Positions 45,024-58,900 of a DNA stretch of 64,000 nt are shown here, piece by piece (the stretch's first letter is position 1; every line of letters starts with the position of its first letter). Location of the stretch: NCBI GenBank assembly GCA_963969395.1, contig OZ017797.1, forward strand, positions 12,524,001-12,588,000, written 5' to 3'. A program made the position numbers and the translations under genes. A model generated the notes under the pieces. That model was not told the DNA's origin. It ran no database searches and was given only the letters and a program-made list of their open reading frames with translations. The DNA comes from Pseudoscleropodium purum (taxonomy: Eukaryota; Streptophyta; Bryopsida; Hypnales; Brachytheciaceae).

Positions 45024-48000
45024 TCATTGTTTCTTCTGGTTGGCATAGAGCTCATCAATTTGGGCCTGTACAAACAAAACACAAGACCCTCAATCAGAAA
45101 GATGGGCTCAACGATAATTAAACCCTGATCCGACCTCCTATTGACACACCCAAATTTCCAGCAGCAACTCATTTGTTTATTTACACTTGGTTTGACTCAA
45201 TTAAAAAGTGGAGTAAGCATGACTTGACTAAATGTCAATAATCGCTGATTTGAATGAAATGAAAAGCTCTTTCAAAAGATTTGGCTCTTGTAACCAAGGA
45301 TCTCTCTTTCAATCTCCCAGAAATCAGACTCTTATGCATGTTAGAAAGTCTACTCCCTGGAGGGACGCTTTTCTATCCCCAAGGTAGCCAACCAAAAATT
45401 ATCAAATTCCTAGATTAATAAGTTCATTCTTTGTTTCTATGGTTTCTCTGGATTCATTCATAGGACACTTTTAGTCTGGGTTTAAGTGACACTATTAAAA
45501 TAAAACTCAACGTTATGAACAAGGGATGGCAAAACTGTGTAAAGCCCCTGACAGAATTTACACACCTTGTAGTACTCCAGCAACTGTGGTCTCTTAAGCT
45601 TGAAGGTGGGGGTGATAAGGCCACGCTCCACGTCAAATGGCAACGGCTCTAGGACCACTCCTCTGATGGCCTCGAAGCCCTTAACCTGAATTTGTAGTCA
45701 AATAATTAGGTTAAGGCATGTACAGACTAAAGAACTACAGTTGCGATTATGCCCGAAACATCCACAACCTGCGCTGCTTTCCAGTATCAGGCAAAACTGA
45801 TGAAATCCTTCTCATTTTGTTTACTTGCTAGATATTTGAAATACCTTCTTTGATTTTCCAGTTGCATTGAGTGCTGCCATGATGTGGGCTTGCGCCTTCG
45901 AATCCTTACAAATCTGAGCAAAGTCTCCTTCGACACCATTACTTTTAGCCCAACTCTCTAGTGCTGGTTGATTTGGAACGCATACTGCAAGAAGTGTTGA
46001 CTCAAAACTGTTTCCATACACCCAGATCTGCACACATTGCGACGGTGTCATTTTGTTATTCACTTCGAAAATTTTGCGACAAGACGTGTTGAATTAAGAC
46101 CAACAAACACTTGTGATAAGGTCGCTGCAAGGCCTAGAACATACAAGAATGATGCTGTCCACATGTCCAAGGCTCAGAGCTGATTACCTGATCTACGTCT
46201 GCGCATTCACCGTAAATGCTTTCCAGATTCTCCACGGCAACATATTCCCCCTGTGACAGCTTGAAGATGTTTTTCTTCCTATCAATAATCTTCATGGAAC
46301 CATCTGATTGCCATTCCCCAATGTCACCTGCAGTACCACAAACAAAATGAGAACCATTTTTTTTGAAATGAGACAGAAAATTGTAGCAAAGGTTGTCAAA
46401 AATCAACTGGATTATGAACAGATAAAGATTCAACGGCCTTGTGTGAGGAAAATGATGCAAATTACCAGTCGAGAACCAGCCATCGACAAGAACCTCCTCA
46501 GTGAGATCAGGTCGCTTGTAATAGCCAGAGAACAGAGTCTTGCCCCTGATGCAAATCTCTCCTTTGGCGGGTGTCGCTAGAGCATCATAATTGAGCTCAG
46601 GCACTGACACCAGACGAACATCAATATTCGGCAAGGGAGGTCCCACAGTTCCACGAGTCGAGATCTCATCTGGCACCTGAATGAAGCTTGCAGCGCACGA
46701 CTCAGTCAATCCTGCAGAATATTGCACCACCTCAAATGTTAGGCCATGTTGATGACTTCAAAACATTAGTTTGCAATATAAGCGATGTAAAATACCCCTT
46801 TGCACTGTAAATCTCAGCCACGAACGTTCAACATAAAATCATTATTCTACGTCAGGTAACCACACCTGAAGGTATCCGAATAAGCATCTGAGCATGGTTA
46901 CTATTATTACGGTGTTAGTTTTTGGCGGTTGTTGGAAATTGATAGATTCTCTTAGCATGTGTTTGGAGCACCATAAACACGAACCCTCAATTTTCAAAGT
47001 GCTCGATATAGTCATATCCAAAATCGACCCTAGGATCTCATGTTCAGAAGGAGTATGCACATTTAAGGCACAGCTATTTAAAGGTCGGTTTTACAACAGT
47101 TACCACTAAGTGTGGTTACGTTATCTTCTGAGCACCAAGAGAGTTCCTCACTTCAACACAGTCTAGAATAAATGATGTGTTCTGTTCAACCTATTCTCCA
47201 CACTCCCAAGTTTGCAGAGGCAATCAAAATAAATATAAGTCGAGAAATCCAACACCTTTCCCAAATACGTTTGGAAGTTTGAAAAGGGTAAAATAAGGGT
47301 TTCATATAGGAAGTTTGGAAGGGATAATAACAATGTTCTGTTGGAGAGTAGCAATACAACTCTTCAGTACGAGAATCATGAGTATGAAGGCAGAGTGTAT
47401 AGTGCGTTTACCATAGCCTTGCACAACTGGCGCACAAGTGACAACTCGCAAGAAATCCTCGACATGAGGAGCAAGTGGTGCAGCTCCAGATATGACGATT
47501 TTGACATTGCCTCCAAGAGCCAATTTCACCTGATAAAAATTCACCTCAAGGTATAATGAACAAGTAATAGAAGGACAGAAAAACTTAGACCTAAAAGAAG
47601 CTACAGAATTGTGATTTATAAATTTATGTGAAAATACTGCGAAGATGTGAAAATACTGCCAAGATATAGAGAGAACTGACCTTCTTGAATACTATCGCGT
47701 CGAATAAAGGTGCAGCGTCTTTATGCGTTTTTTTACCTTGAAGAAGAGTCCTCAGCTTACTGAATCAACCAATGTACACAAAATGACTCGTCAACACTCT
47801 AAAATTAGACACGATAAATCAGGGGGGAATTTCGAAATGACTAGGAATGCAGAGTACGACATGGCAGAATGAACCTCACTTCGGGCACTCATAAAGTAAC
47901 TAAAGAAAATAATAAAAATTTCAGTTGGAATCATGACCTCGCACGCACACCATTTCCCAACAATACTACAAATAAGGACAGCGTAGTGAAAAAGAAACAG

Positions 48001-51000
48001 CTTCAAAACGATGAAATTTAGACATCCGTTACCTGCGGTAACCCCAGTCAAACAAATACTTCTTAATTCCACCAGCAGCAGTTATTCTTCCAGATATTCC
48101 TGTTGATAATCAAACAGTGGTATGATGAGTTCTAAGCTATAAAATGAGTGCGTCATCAGCAAATGAAAAGCGAAATCTTGAAAAGCCAAATTGCGCAGTT
48201 ACCAGCATGAATCCGATCGAAAACTCGAGGCACTGCAACGAAAATTGTTGGTTTGAGCTCAACCAGATCCTCGGTAATTTTCTTGACATCCTGAAAGAGA
48301 CGTTACAAGGTAATCATAATTAAGCAACCAAGGAATATTTTTCTGGGAACACAAGCTAACAATAGAAAAAGTGACCTGATTAATCAGAACCACATCTGAT
48401 TCACTAGTTCTAGATAGATCCCAATGAGCATAATAAAAGAAAGCATGCCATGTAACAAGGAGGTTGCCCTGCATAAAGAAAAGTGGAGGTTCACTAATTA
48501 ACCAGAAGAAATGTGAGAGAAGCTGACAACATTAAAGATAGAGGGACAATCATGAAACCCAGTACCCCTTGCCAGAAACCAATTGAAGCTCCAAGGAACA
48601 CGTAAAACTCCTCCGTTACACGATCAAAGATATGAGCCAGAGGGAGGAAGGAAAAATAGACGTCCTTTTCTGTATGCTGTTCTGTTTTCTGTGCAAATTA
48701 GAAAAACTCGATGTCAATCGCTATGTTCCATGTTACTAAAGCAAACCCCTAAAGGCATTCTGCAAAATAATCAAGACCAAAATAAAAATAAAAGCTATTA
48801 CATATTAGAAAAAATCCCTGTAACATATTGGCAACTCCAACTTCCCTCGAAACAGAAGATTTAAACCAAATGATTAGTTCGAATAATCAAAACCGTAAAA
48901 AAGAATTCTTAATCTTACATATTTTTCCCGCGACTTGAGAAAGTGATCGAGGCCTGCAATGCACGTCAAAATGTTCTCGTGGCTTAAAAGGACACCTTTG
49001 GGTTCACCAGTTGTGCCACTGGTGTACATGATAGTGGACATATCTGTTCCAGTTGGAGGACACAGCTCTATTGGGTTACGCTTTCCCTGCAAGACAAGTA
49101 ATATTGTGGGTGCATTGTACAGGGATGTTATTTGAAACAGGACCAACCAGTGTGGTATAATTAAAACTATAGAAACTAACACCAACAACTCACCAGCTCC
49201 AAAAATTCTGCCCACGAGTAGATAGCTGCACCTGCAGCCTCTGCTGAGGCCTTCTGCGCATCTGTATAGCTTGAGAAGCTTACAACGGCTGCCAAATGCA
49301 AATGTCAGCTGAGCAAGAAATAGAACTGCACATCTTAATTTCCAATATCGAGAAGGAAGATCAATTTTTCAAGCAAAAATGAGGCCAAGAATATCTTACT
49401 TTTCAAGGTGTTTGTGCAGTTGGGAAGGGAAGAGAGCATCTGTAAGACAAGTGATCAACAACCTCAGCAACATCACCGTATTAGAAAGTAACTTGTCTAA
49501 ATGTATTCACAGATATTTAATGCATCAAAATATCTAATTCCACCCATTTCATAGAGATCTAAACCTTCCACTGTCATGAAATCCTGACCTCAGCTAAAGC
49601 AGATCAACAAAAACCAAAAAGATCAATTGCTCTTGCATGACAAGAAGACAAAAGCAGTTACTAGAAGATAATATACCAGATCAAGCTTGGTGCTCTGCAC
49701 AAATGCAATAGAAACTTCAGCATGGTTGATGATAAACTCCACAGCCTCGTTTCCTGCAAGGTACCAAAAATCAGAGAAGTGTGTAAATCCATACACAGAC
49801 TGGAAAAGCAACACAGAAAGTTAGGAAACACATACAATTGATCATGGCAATATTGTCTTGCAAACAAAAGAAACAAAAAAACAAAACAGAGTTGCCTGTC
49901 GTGCAAGCAGGAAAATTAGGCCGAAGACTTTACCCAAAGTGTCATAAAGAGGGACACACAACATACTGTGACCATTGCAAGCCTGGTAAGAATACATCCA
50001 AATGTGTTGATTAGAGATGCAAAGAAAGATTACAAGTATTAGACTAATTGATCAAAGTTCAAGTCTCCAAGATACAGTGAAGAAATTAATTATCAAATCT
50101 ACTAATTCTGGATTTCCAAGCAAAAATTAATGGTATAAAAAACATGCAGATGTGCAATCCTATCATACTTCAAAATTTCCACAATGACATGAGAGGAAGT
50201 GCAATTTTGCATGAGTTGTAAATTAGGCATAATCATCTACAATAGTAAATGCAACGCACCTCCATGGCTGTAAACCATTCTGGACAATTTGCACCATAAA
50301 CTCCACATTTATCTTTCTGTGTAAGATGGCAAACTTATATCAAGGAGTATCTCCAGCACTAAAAATCTCTTGCTACTATGGAATATTTGAAAACAAAATG
50401 AGAAAATCAACCAAGAATGATGCATTTTGTGGCATGTCATGTAAAATATGGAGTACATACTCACTCCAAGACACTTGAAATTCTAAGCTTTTTGTGACTA
50501 TTCTTTAAAATCTCAAAAAAAAATACTAAAATGAGCAGGGGCCAATATATGTAAGAAGATTATCAATGATTGATGGGGACAAAACACAAAGGTACAGAAG
50601 CTAACCGGCTGCACACCAACATGGCGAATAGCAGCACCAATTGCAATCACATTGTCATAAACCTCCTTGTAAGTGAGCCACACATATTCCCCAGCCTGCA
50701 TTCAACCCAAGTTAGTTAAAAATTTCATTCTAGAGTATCAGTGTGTGATCAGGACCCCAACCCCAATGAAAAATTTAGGACTGGACACTTACCACGCCAT
50801 CAACCATCTTACGGTGTCCAAGCATCCTGTTTCCTCCATGTACCTTCACTGAATTTCTGCCAATCACATAAACCACCAAAAAACAACTTCAATCATGTAG
50901 ATTTATCCCATCTCTCAGTGTCAGAATGTATGCCTGAAAAATCATCCTGATGGAGATTGCATTAATGCAAATATTTGGAGTGTCTGAAGTTCCTCAGCAC

Positions 51001-53381
51001 TATGACCCCACATGCCAATCAGTGTCCCATCTTGGGTTCCATATACAAATTTTTTTTTTTAAATGGATATAATATACTGCCACAGTTGATGAATATGGAT
51101 ATAATTATTTGTATGCAAATATAGATATCCATTTATCAAAGATGCATTATCCCATATCTTTTGAAATTGTGAACTTGATAATGTATGTTTATCAGATTCT
51201 ATACAATAAATGAGACACTTAAGAAGAGAGAAACATTTTTTTAAATGTCATCCCTTGTGGAATCTTGAAAATGGAACATGGGACAAAAATTCAATGTTGT
51301 CACTAGCTATGACTATCACCCCCAAATGCCAAGTGCCCTGCAACCAAGTAGTATCCATGTCCCATACCCATGTAATATATGGATATCAACACTTGGATAC
51401 AAATATAGATATCCCATATCTTTTGAAACTCCAAATTTTCTCAATTTTCTGTAAAGAAAAAGCCCTTGCCCAAGATGTGGGTGCATTTTGAAATCCATAT
51501 GAAGCTAGTCTTTAAATGATTGGAGTGAATTGTTACTAATCTATCATTTCAGTCACCATTGGGAAGAGCATATTGTTGTCTCACAATCAAAGACTTTAGT
51601 TGGGAAAATTTCTCAAAATTTGAGTACAATTTCAAAGGTATATACTCACACACACCAAAGAAAAGAACAGTCCAGACCAGATTCACCAAAGTTATGAATT
51701 ATAGACATGATCAACAACACTATATAAGTTAGTACCCAATGAGAAATGACATGCTGGGTAAAGTAATTTTATAACTGTGGCCCAGATTGCCATTACAGGA
51801 CATGATGTTCACGCAAGTGGATGGCAAGTTTAACTTACAATCAAAGCATAATCCTTCCAATATTCATTTCTGGTACATGAACTGCAAAATGCAACCATAA
51901 GGTCTTTAAGATGACATAATATTCATCCTGCTCTTGTGTTTTCCATATCAATTTTAATTATGCCAGCCAATAGGTTTGGACTTCAAATTTCAGCACTGCA
52001 ACTTTGAGTATGTTTGTGCACTGGAATTTCATTGCACACATGAACATCTTTCTCTTAAAACTCAAAAGAACAAAAACATATATTTTTCTCATAGAATATA
52101 TTTATGTCTTTGGGTCATTCCATTTGGATTTGAAATGTGAAAGTTGTGAAGACTCTTTTATAAGGGTAATCGTGGCATCACTATGAAAAAATAACGAACA
52201 GGATTTCATTTTTTAACTAAATTTTCACAATTTCAGAAAATAAAAAAGGTTCATAGTGTGTATATTGCTTGCTAAAACAAACTGATGAATGCTCTAAATA
52301 CTACTGGACAGACCGTATGAATCTGAGGTTCCAGAGAGGCTCCAGTACGAATCTCTTGATTTTTTTTTCCATCTCAACTAATATGATGATTAAATCTGAT
52401 AATTCGAACTGATCTCTACAAAACTGCTTCAGCAAAACCACCATTAGATTTTCTTTGAACACACAGACTTGCCACTCAAGAAACATATGCCAGATGCATA
52501 TATCCATCTTTCACTCACGTAAATGACTACTAACACTTTGCATTTCATTGTAAGGAACTTACATCTCCTTTCACTCCTGCGATAACTTGAAACTAAAAGA
52601 TTTAAAAATCCAGACTCCCGAGAATAGAAAAGTTCAAATCAAGATCAAGAAGATGGAAAGATGATGAGAATCAAACCGCCAAGAAAATGGCTTCATCTCC
52701 GGAAAACGCCTCAAATGACGAAACGTTGCAAAACCACGACCAGAGTAGAGTCGCGAACGCAAGCATAAGCATCCAAGTGCTAGGAGAAACCAAGGCGCGA
52801 AGGAAACTCTCTCTCAAGACAAATTCACGATCAAATTCAATTCCGAAAAGAAAATCATCCCCAACTTATGTGCTTGCACTCACTCACTCACTCGATGACG
52901 GAATGTTACACCCACGACCAATAGTGCCGGAATGCAAGCATACGCATAAGCATTGGATCTAGTCCGGTGGAGAAACCAAGGAGAGAAGAAAACTCACTCT
53001 ATCTCATGACAAATTCACGATTAAATTCATCCCCAAAGAAAAAACCATCCCCACTCCCTCCCTCGCTGTGCCATAAATAACGATTCAAAGACCAAGAACC
53101 TGATCAATCTTCGAATGTACTACTACCGACACATACACAGAAAGCATGAAGCTCTTCTAGCTAAGAAACAGGGAGAGAGAGAGAGACGGAAAAATTCCAA
53201 AAAAATCTTACACGAAAGTATCCCACGTTGTATGCATTCCTTCTGGCAAATCGCAGAACTTGTCTTTGGCGTAAATGCTCCGGTACACGGGTCCCTTCGA
53301 CGGCACTCCATCACTCCCGTCCACACCGGCTTCCACCTCGTGGATGAATGAGGCGGGATCCACTACCACTTCCTTCCCCAT
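45024..53381 (-). CDS. LACS: Long-chain acyl-CoA synthetase (LACS4-like, cytosolic/ER type)
   Basis: Activates free fatty acids with ATP and CoA. Nineteen exons join without a break to 667 aa: 53381-53212, 50856-50793, 50695-50606, 50316-50260, 49982-49934, 49753-49677, 49439-49400, 49288-49194, 49086-48919, 48676-48566, 48290-48203, 48099-48033, 47759-47681, 47529-47412, 46711-46466, 46327-46188, 46027-45845, 45685-45566, 45065-45024. Length equals plant LACS4. Signatures: N-terminal GPVYRSIYAKD; the AMP-binding P-loop YTSGTTGEPKG (235-245); PLAHIFDRV; AVPRVFDR; GYGLTESCAASF (~423); and the fatty-acyl signature DGWFSTGDIGEW...DRKKNIFKLSQGEY (~500-535). There is no plastid or peroxisome targeting extension and it ends NQKKQ, so ER or cytosolic association is likely. 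The first true ATG is at 53381. Intron 1 is 2.36 kb; most others are 100-600 bp. A 48.38-48.48 kb open frame is intronic. Confidence 0.95.
52714..53053 (+). repeat. Imperfect tandem duplication inside LACS intron 1
   Basis: About 150 bp at 52714-52866 recurs at 52894-53053 (offset near 181 bp). Shared words are CACGACCA, GCAAGCATA, GCATAAGCAT, GGAGAAACCAAGG and GACAAATTCACGAT. It is non-coding; the open frame over it is accidental. Confidence 0.75.
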
Positions 53382-55358
53382 CTCCACCAAAAGAACTCTT
53401 CCTCTTCTACAAAACCCAAAATCCTACCAGCAAAAATTCGGCACCCCTCCCTTGCGCACAAACCAACACACCCACACCAACTGCACCCAAGCCCAAGCTA
53501 TTATCAAGACACCAGGACACAAATTCTGAAACCGAAGATGCTAGTACTACAATTACATTACGAATTCCGTGGAGAAGCACGAGATGTGAAATGTATTGAA
53601 ATGATCCGTTCTTTCCAAAGAGGAAGCAGATATAGGACGTACCAACTCTCAGTGCAGCAGCAAGAAGAGAGGTGTGGGTGTTGGGAGAAGTGACGTGATG
53701 GGAAGAGTGGGGAGGAAGCTTGCAAAAAGCTTGGAAAAGCTTGCAAGAGGTTGTTGGTTGGAAAGGCTTGGCTGTTGTTGTGGGGGTTGTTTCCTTCCGC
53801 TGTGGAGGGGGAAAGAGGAGAGGACCTGGCGCAGCCTCCGGAGCTGGCACATGCCTTGGGGAGGGGGGAGGAGGGAGTAGGTACCCTTGGGAAAGACTTT
53901 CGGAAGTAGTAAGCTTTAGTACCGTTCGGAGTAGTAGACTTTGGTGTCTTGGAGTTGTGATAGTCAAGCCACATTTTTTCGCAATTATTTTTGGTTGTAG
54001 AAGGATGGGAGTGTGATAGAATTCCATGTAGCTGATTTTTACTTCCAAGGGTGGACATCCATGTATGTATGAAAAGTTGTCAAATTTTGTAGTAAAGAAA
54101 AGAAGAATTTTGGAATTTGACATGGAATTGTGCAATATATTAGCAAGAAGGTCATTGAAATTGTTAGTCAATTTTTTAGGGAGAGAATCATGAAAAGTAG
54201 GGGAGTTTTGATGTCCCAAAAACTATTTTTAAAATTGGACTTGAGCTTTTGGAGTTACTTTTAGTTTGATGGAAAAAACAAAGCTACTTTTTAAATGTAG
54301 TTTTGCTCCATTCTTCCTTAGAAGAAGCATCTAGAAACTTCATTTCTATTGTGTAAAATTCAAAAATTATTTTCCAATTCTAATACATTGTGGAAGTCTG
54401 CTCCAAAAGCAACTACCTTCTTGCTTGCTAAAGGTATCATCAATTAGGCATTGGATCAACTCATACGACGTGTTTGAAAGTATACTTGTTTCATTTTTAT
54501 ATCAAATTGATGCTCCAATTCAAGCTCACTACCAACTTTTGCAATACGAAGCTCATCAAATTCCATCTTACACATATTTTGTAATTATTCAAAGCATCCT
54601 ACTCCCACTGCATATTATATGGAGTTACAATCATTGGATTGAGCTTCCTAAATAAGCAAGGATATAGAGTTGAATTTATTAGAAAATGCCCTTATAAAAG
54701 AAGTCCTCTAGTACACTACATTGGAGTGTAGCCCTTTAAGCCTTACACTACATTCCTTATTTTTTGCTAAAAAGTTGTAAATGACATTCTTAGAGTTTGT
54801 TTTCAGTTCATACATTGATGATGCTCTAAATATAACAATTTACAATATGATATGTGGGTCTCAAAAATATTGGTAAAGGTCCAATTTGCCATGAATATAT
54901 ATTTCACTTTTTAAATTTAGCTTGCTTCTAATGTGGTCTATTTTGGTTGTGTGGTTTCCAAATTAGAATCCTTTTCTATCTTTTTGACATGGTTTTGATA
55001 TACTTCCAATGATAATACTTTTAAATTCTACTTGTACATCAATGAAAAGTAAATAGATTTATTCTAAAAGCCTTAAAAGTCATCACTCTTTTTTATTCCT
55101 TAGTTTGCTTTTAATCTTAAATTGCATTTGAATTTATTTAATCAATGTGTATTTTTGGCATGACAATAAGCCACATGATTGCATGCATTCTAATCACATT
55201 GGATTGTCTACTTTTTAAATAGAGGTTTAGCTCCTATCCTTGCAAAAAAAAAGGAATCAAAAGTTCTTTTGCACCACTTGAGGTGCTAATTTATGTTTAA
55301 CATCATTATTTAGTTGTTTTTTGATTGGAAGGGATCAATATAGGATAGTGGTTTGTCA
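53382..55358. other. LACS 5' flank, then AT-rich spacer
   Basis: The first 600 bp are of higher GC with CT/GA-rich tracts and are the likely LACS promoter and leader. Open frames here are low complexity. From 54.1 kb the sequence is AT-rich without recognised genes. Confidence 0.5.
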
Positions 55359-55584
55359 CACTATAAGAAACCAAAGTTTATTGATGTCAAAAGGAACGGA
55401 TTTTAGGTGACATAAAAAAACAAACTATGTTTTTATATCAACAATGATGTCCAATATAACATCAATGGACATCATTGTTGATATAAAAACATGGGTAGCT
55501 TTTTTCAATGACACCTTGAATGTCATCTAAAATCTTTTCTTTTTTATGCCAATCTGTCACCTAAAAGAAGGTTTTCTTATAGTG
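55359..55584 (+). mobile_element. Miniature CACTA-type element
   Basis: It starts CACTATAAGAAACC and ends GGTTTTCTTATAGTG, the CACTA terminal inverted repeat with one extra A, and is flanked by a 3-bp duplication TCA (55356-55358 and 55585-55587), as in En/Spm elements. The 226-bp body has no coding capacity. Inside, 27-bp perfect arms (55427-55453 and 55466-55492) form a hairpin with a 12-nt loop. Confidence 0.9.
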
Positions 55585-58264
55585 TCATGCCATTTGATGG
55601 CGGGAAAGTTGGTATATTCTATAATGCCTAGTAAGGATTGATTCATTATTTAGCCTTAGTTTAGCCTAAATAGATATGCATTTACAATTTGGGGGGTGGA
55701 TTAGTGTTTTGAGATTGTAAAAGGTGTGGACTAGAGTTGTTTTTGGGTGGTTGTAACCCTTTGGCTGGCCCATAACCTTCTTCATTCTCTTCAAGTCTTA
55801 CTTTCATACTTGCCTATGTGAAGTGGAGGTATTTTCAAAGTATTTAATCAAAGGTATTTCTTATTGCTCACATATTAATTTGGCAAGCTAAACCAAGCCT
55901 ATTTGAGTCAAAATAGAAGCATGCTAGAGAAATTCAAATGTTGATTATTAAATGGTTGTCATTCAAGCCTTGTTGTTGTGTGAAGTTGCCTTAAGGTATG
56001 TGTGTATTTGCACATTTAGTTTACAACAACTTCTATTAGCAATATGGAAAAGTACATTAAGTTGAACAAATTATTTGAATGAATTGTACAAATTAAACAA
56101 CAAGTAGTACAAATCTAAAGGAGATTTAAATAGGACCTCTTTTCCTAACTCAACAATAAAATAAAATAATCCAACTTGACGTATATGCTATCATAAATAA
56201 AGGGCATAGTCAACACCTCTATACCAAATGTTTATTTTTTCCCCAAAAAAAAATTCCATAGATGCTAAAATAGATTTCTTTTTTAAATATAATTTTTTCC
56301 ACATAAAAGTTTTGTTCTTTGAAAAAGCCATTCTTCCCAATTTTTCCCATTTGTTTTTAGAGTTATTTTTGTTGGACTTGTCCTACAATTACACTAGCAT
56401 CCATTGGTATATAAAGAAGGAACCAATATTATAATTATTCTTAAGCCAAAAAATTGACTGCAGACACTTACAAATCTAATTTATAGACTTAGGAATCCAA
56501 AATAATTTGTGAATATTAATTATTGGATGGCCAAACTTCAATGATTGGAACTTGGTTTGGAGGTATATATATGTGTGTTTATATATAATTTGAACATTAA
56601 TAATATAAAAACTATGAACATTATACAAGCACTCCAATATTTCTTCAAAGAGTCAAAGACATCTATTATTCACTCCCAAAAGATTATACAACATAATACT
56701 ATTTAGTAGGGCTAGAAGTTATCTACATTAAATCCACCGAACAAAATAGTTTGTCACTCATAAGCACTAAGTTTTTAATAAATGGGTTAAGAATGAAGCA
56801 AAAACTAAAACTGACAACATGTTAATACACCTAAGAGGAAATCTAAGATAAGACAATACTGAAGTAGTCGAATTCATTATTAATCTATATTGAAATATGC
56901 TCCATTTTAAATTATTACTTTCTACATGGATTCAAATAATGCCCTAGCTTTGTCGTTGAATAATGTTATGTGTTTGAAAGTAAAATTTTAATGTTTATCA
57001 TTACAATAAAGATGGTAGTTTTTGACTATGATAACATTTCATTTACTTCATAGTTGCTTATTTGTCATAAAAAGTGTATCCTTAAAAAAAAAACTTAGTA
57101 AACAACACTCACTAGTAGGTGTCACTGTTGAGAATTTGAAGCAAAAGATTGGACTCTTTTATTTGCATGAGAAAAACTGCGGAGCCCAACTTGACTCAAG
57201 GAGAGAACAACTAACTTGAAGAGATTTTCAAATTGTGAAGATTTTCTATACCTGGAACTTCTCTCTATGGGAGCCGACCTCTTCTTAATCACCCTTCTAT
57301 CTTGGTAGTACATGGTGGTCTAATTCCACTTAGTTGGAGATGAACAATGACTAACTATGGCATAGTTTCCAGTGCAGTTGTGGCATGTTATGATTGGCTT
57401 CAAAACTCTTAGTATTGCAACCATCCCTTACTTGATTTTGCAACCAACCCTTAGTTGGAAATAGGGAAATCTATACCACTAGTGTAGGATGAAGGAACAA
57501 AATCTTCAATTAAAAAATTCCTAGTATTTATATTTTGAGAATTAAAATTCTAAAAAAAAACATAGAATTCTTCCAAACTCTATTTCTGTACATAAGAAAA
57601 TTTTCACACTTATGAAATCCATACTCTAGATATGTGTAACTCCATAAGTGATCAAGAAGCGGTCGGCTTATCTCAAATGTAAGAAAAATCAGAAATTGAA
57701 AAAATTGCTCACTCTAGTATGCCTGTAACTGTGACATGTGCCCCCCCATTCAATGTAAGATAGGACCACATGATATGATAAGTTAGTAGAACTACCTCCA
57801 ACAAACTATTGAATGTTTCCATTCGACAAAGACTCCTAAAATCATATTGATTTCTTCTTCAGTAACTTCGCCAACCTTCTCAGTGTTCTTGACTTCCTGT
57901 TGCAATTGGAGTAGGTGAAAAGTCTTGTCTGTAACCTACCCAAAGACCTTCGTCATCTTCATTTTTTAACTTATCTTAAGCTCCCTCTCTCGCAATGAAA
58001 TCCCATTTTGTTGTTTTAAAAAAACAAAAAAACAAAAAACAACTTATCATAAGCATATGCCGGACTACCTTCTCTGCAAACATGCTGTTCAATTTGGAAC
58101 CCATGGACAACAGAACCGGCCGTCAAGGAGACATGGCATGTCTGCTTCAGTACCAGAACTGCATCAAAAAGTCAACAAAGGGTAGTAGGGCATCTACAAT
58201 GGAGCCAGACAGAGGGTTTTTTTTTAAGGCATTTAAAATGCCTAAAAGCAACAAAAATAATTGG

Positions 58265-58900
58265 GGAGCACCAAACGTTAACCCGTAACCCCTAAATGCC
58301 CAAGGCACCCAAATCTGGTGTTTGCAAAACTTTGAAGTTAAACAAAACCTAACCAGGTTGCCATTTTTAGTAGTTTATATTTTTGGAAAGTTCTTCTTGA
58401 AGTCTAGTTGTAGCATCGAAAATCCAATCTTGAAAATAAATGATAGTGATTTTTCTATTCAAGATTTTGAACAAGGGTACCCATTGCAAGGATACTTCCT
58501 GCAATGCTAAGAGCTCTTGGAAATGAGCCTCAAATACACTAGACCTTGGAGAAAAAATAACATTCAAAATTCATTAAAAAAAATTATAGAGTAGATTTTA
58601 AGAAGCCATAAATTGATTGGAATTATACATGTTAGGTCGTTTAACTTCATATTTTTTGGGTCACCAACTTTTTAGGTTTGCCTTGTGAAAAGAGGATTGA
58701 AAGACTTCACATCACTTTTGTAGTACTAGCACCCTCATAGTCAAACATTAGAATCTTTCACTCCATAAGTGATATTGTCTAATTATGAGATCTCTAACAT
58801 GTCTAGTTTGAATTTGTATGGTTACAATTCCAAAAAAATTGATACAACTTATCAAAATGTTGGCATTTCATTCAATTTAGAACAAATTTTACAAAGCTCA
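58265..58900 (+). repeat. Dispersed repeat, copy B (partner at 4.89-5.55 kb)
   Basis: Collinear with 4890-5545 in the same orientation from CTAAATGCCCAAGGCACC to the CAATTTAG region near 58880. The flanks differ from those of copy A. Confidence 0.8.

Noticed and set aside
48380..48480. An extra LACS exon (open frame beginning QGNLLVTWHAFF)
   Set aside because: Exons 48676-48566 and 48290-48203 join in phase at the position expected for the family (FWQG|DVKK). Including this piece would insert foreign sequence into a conserved region.
52687..52962. A plus-strand 91-aa protein
   Set aside because: It lies over a duplicated intronic block of LACS, is of low complexity and resembles nothing known.
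53407..54219. A 270-aa minus-strand protein upstream of LACS
   Set aside because: It overlaps the LACS 5' flank and is Ser/Pro/His-rich from CT/GA tracts; no domain or codon pattern supports it.
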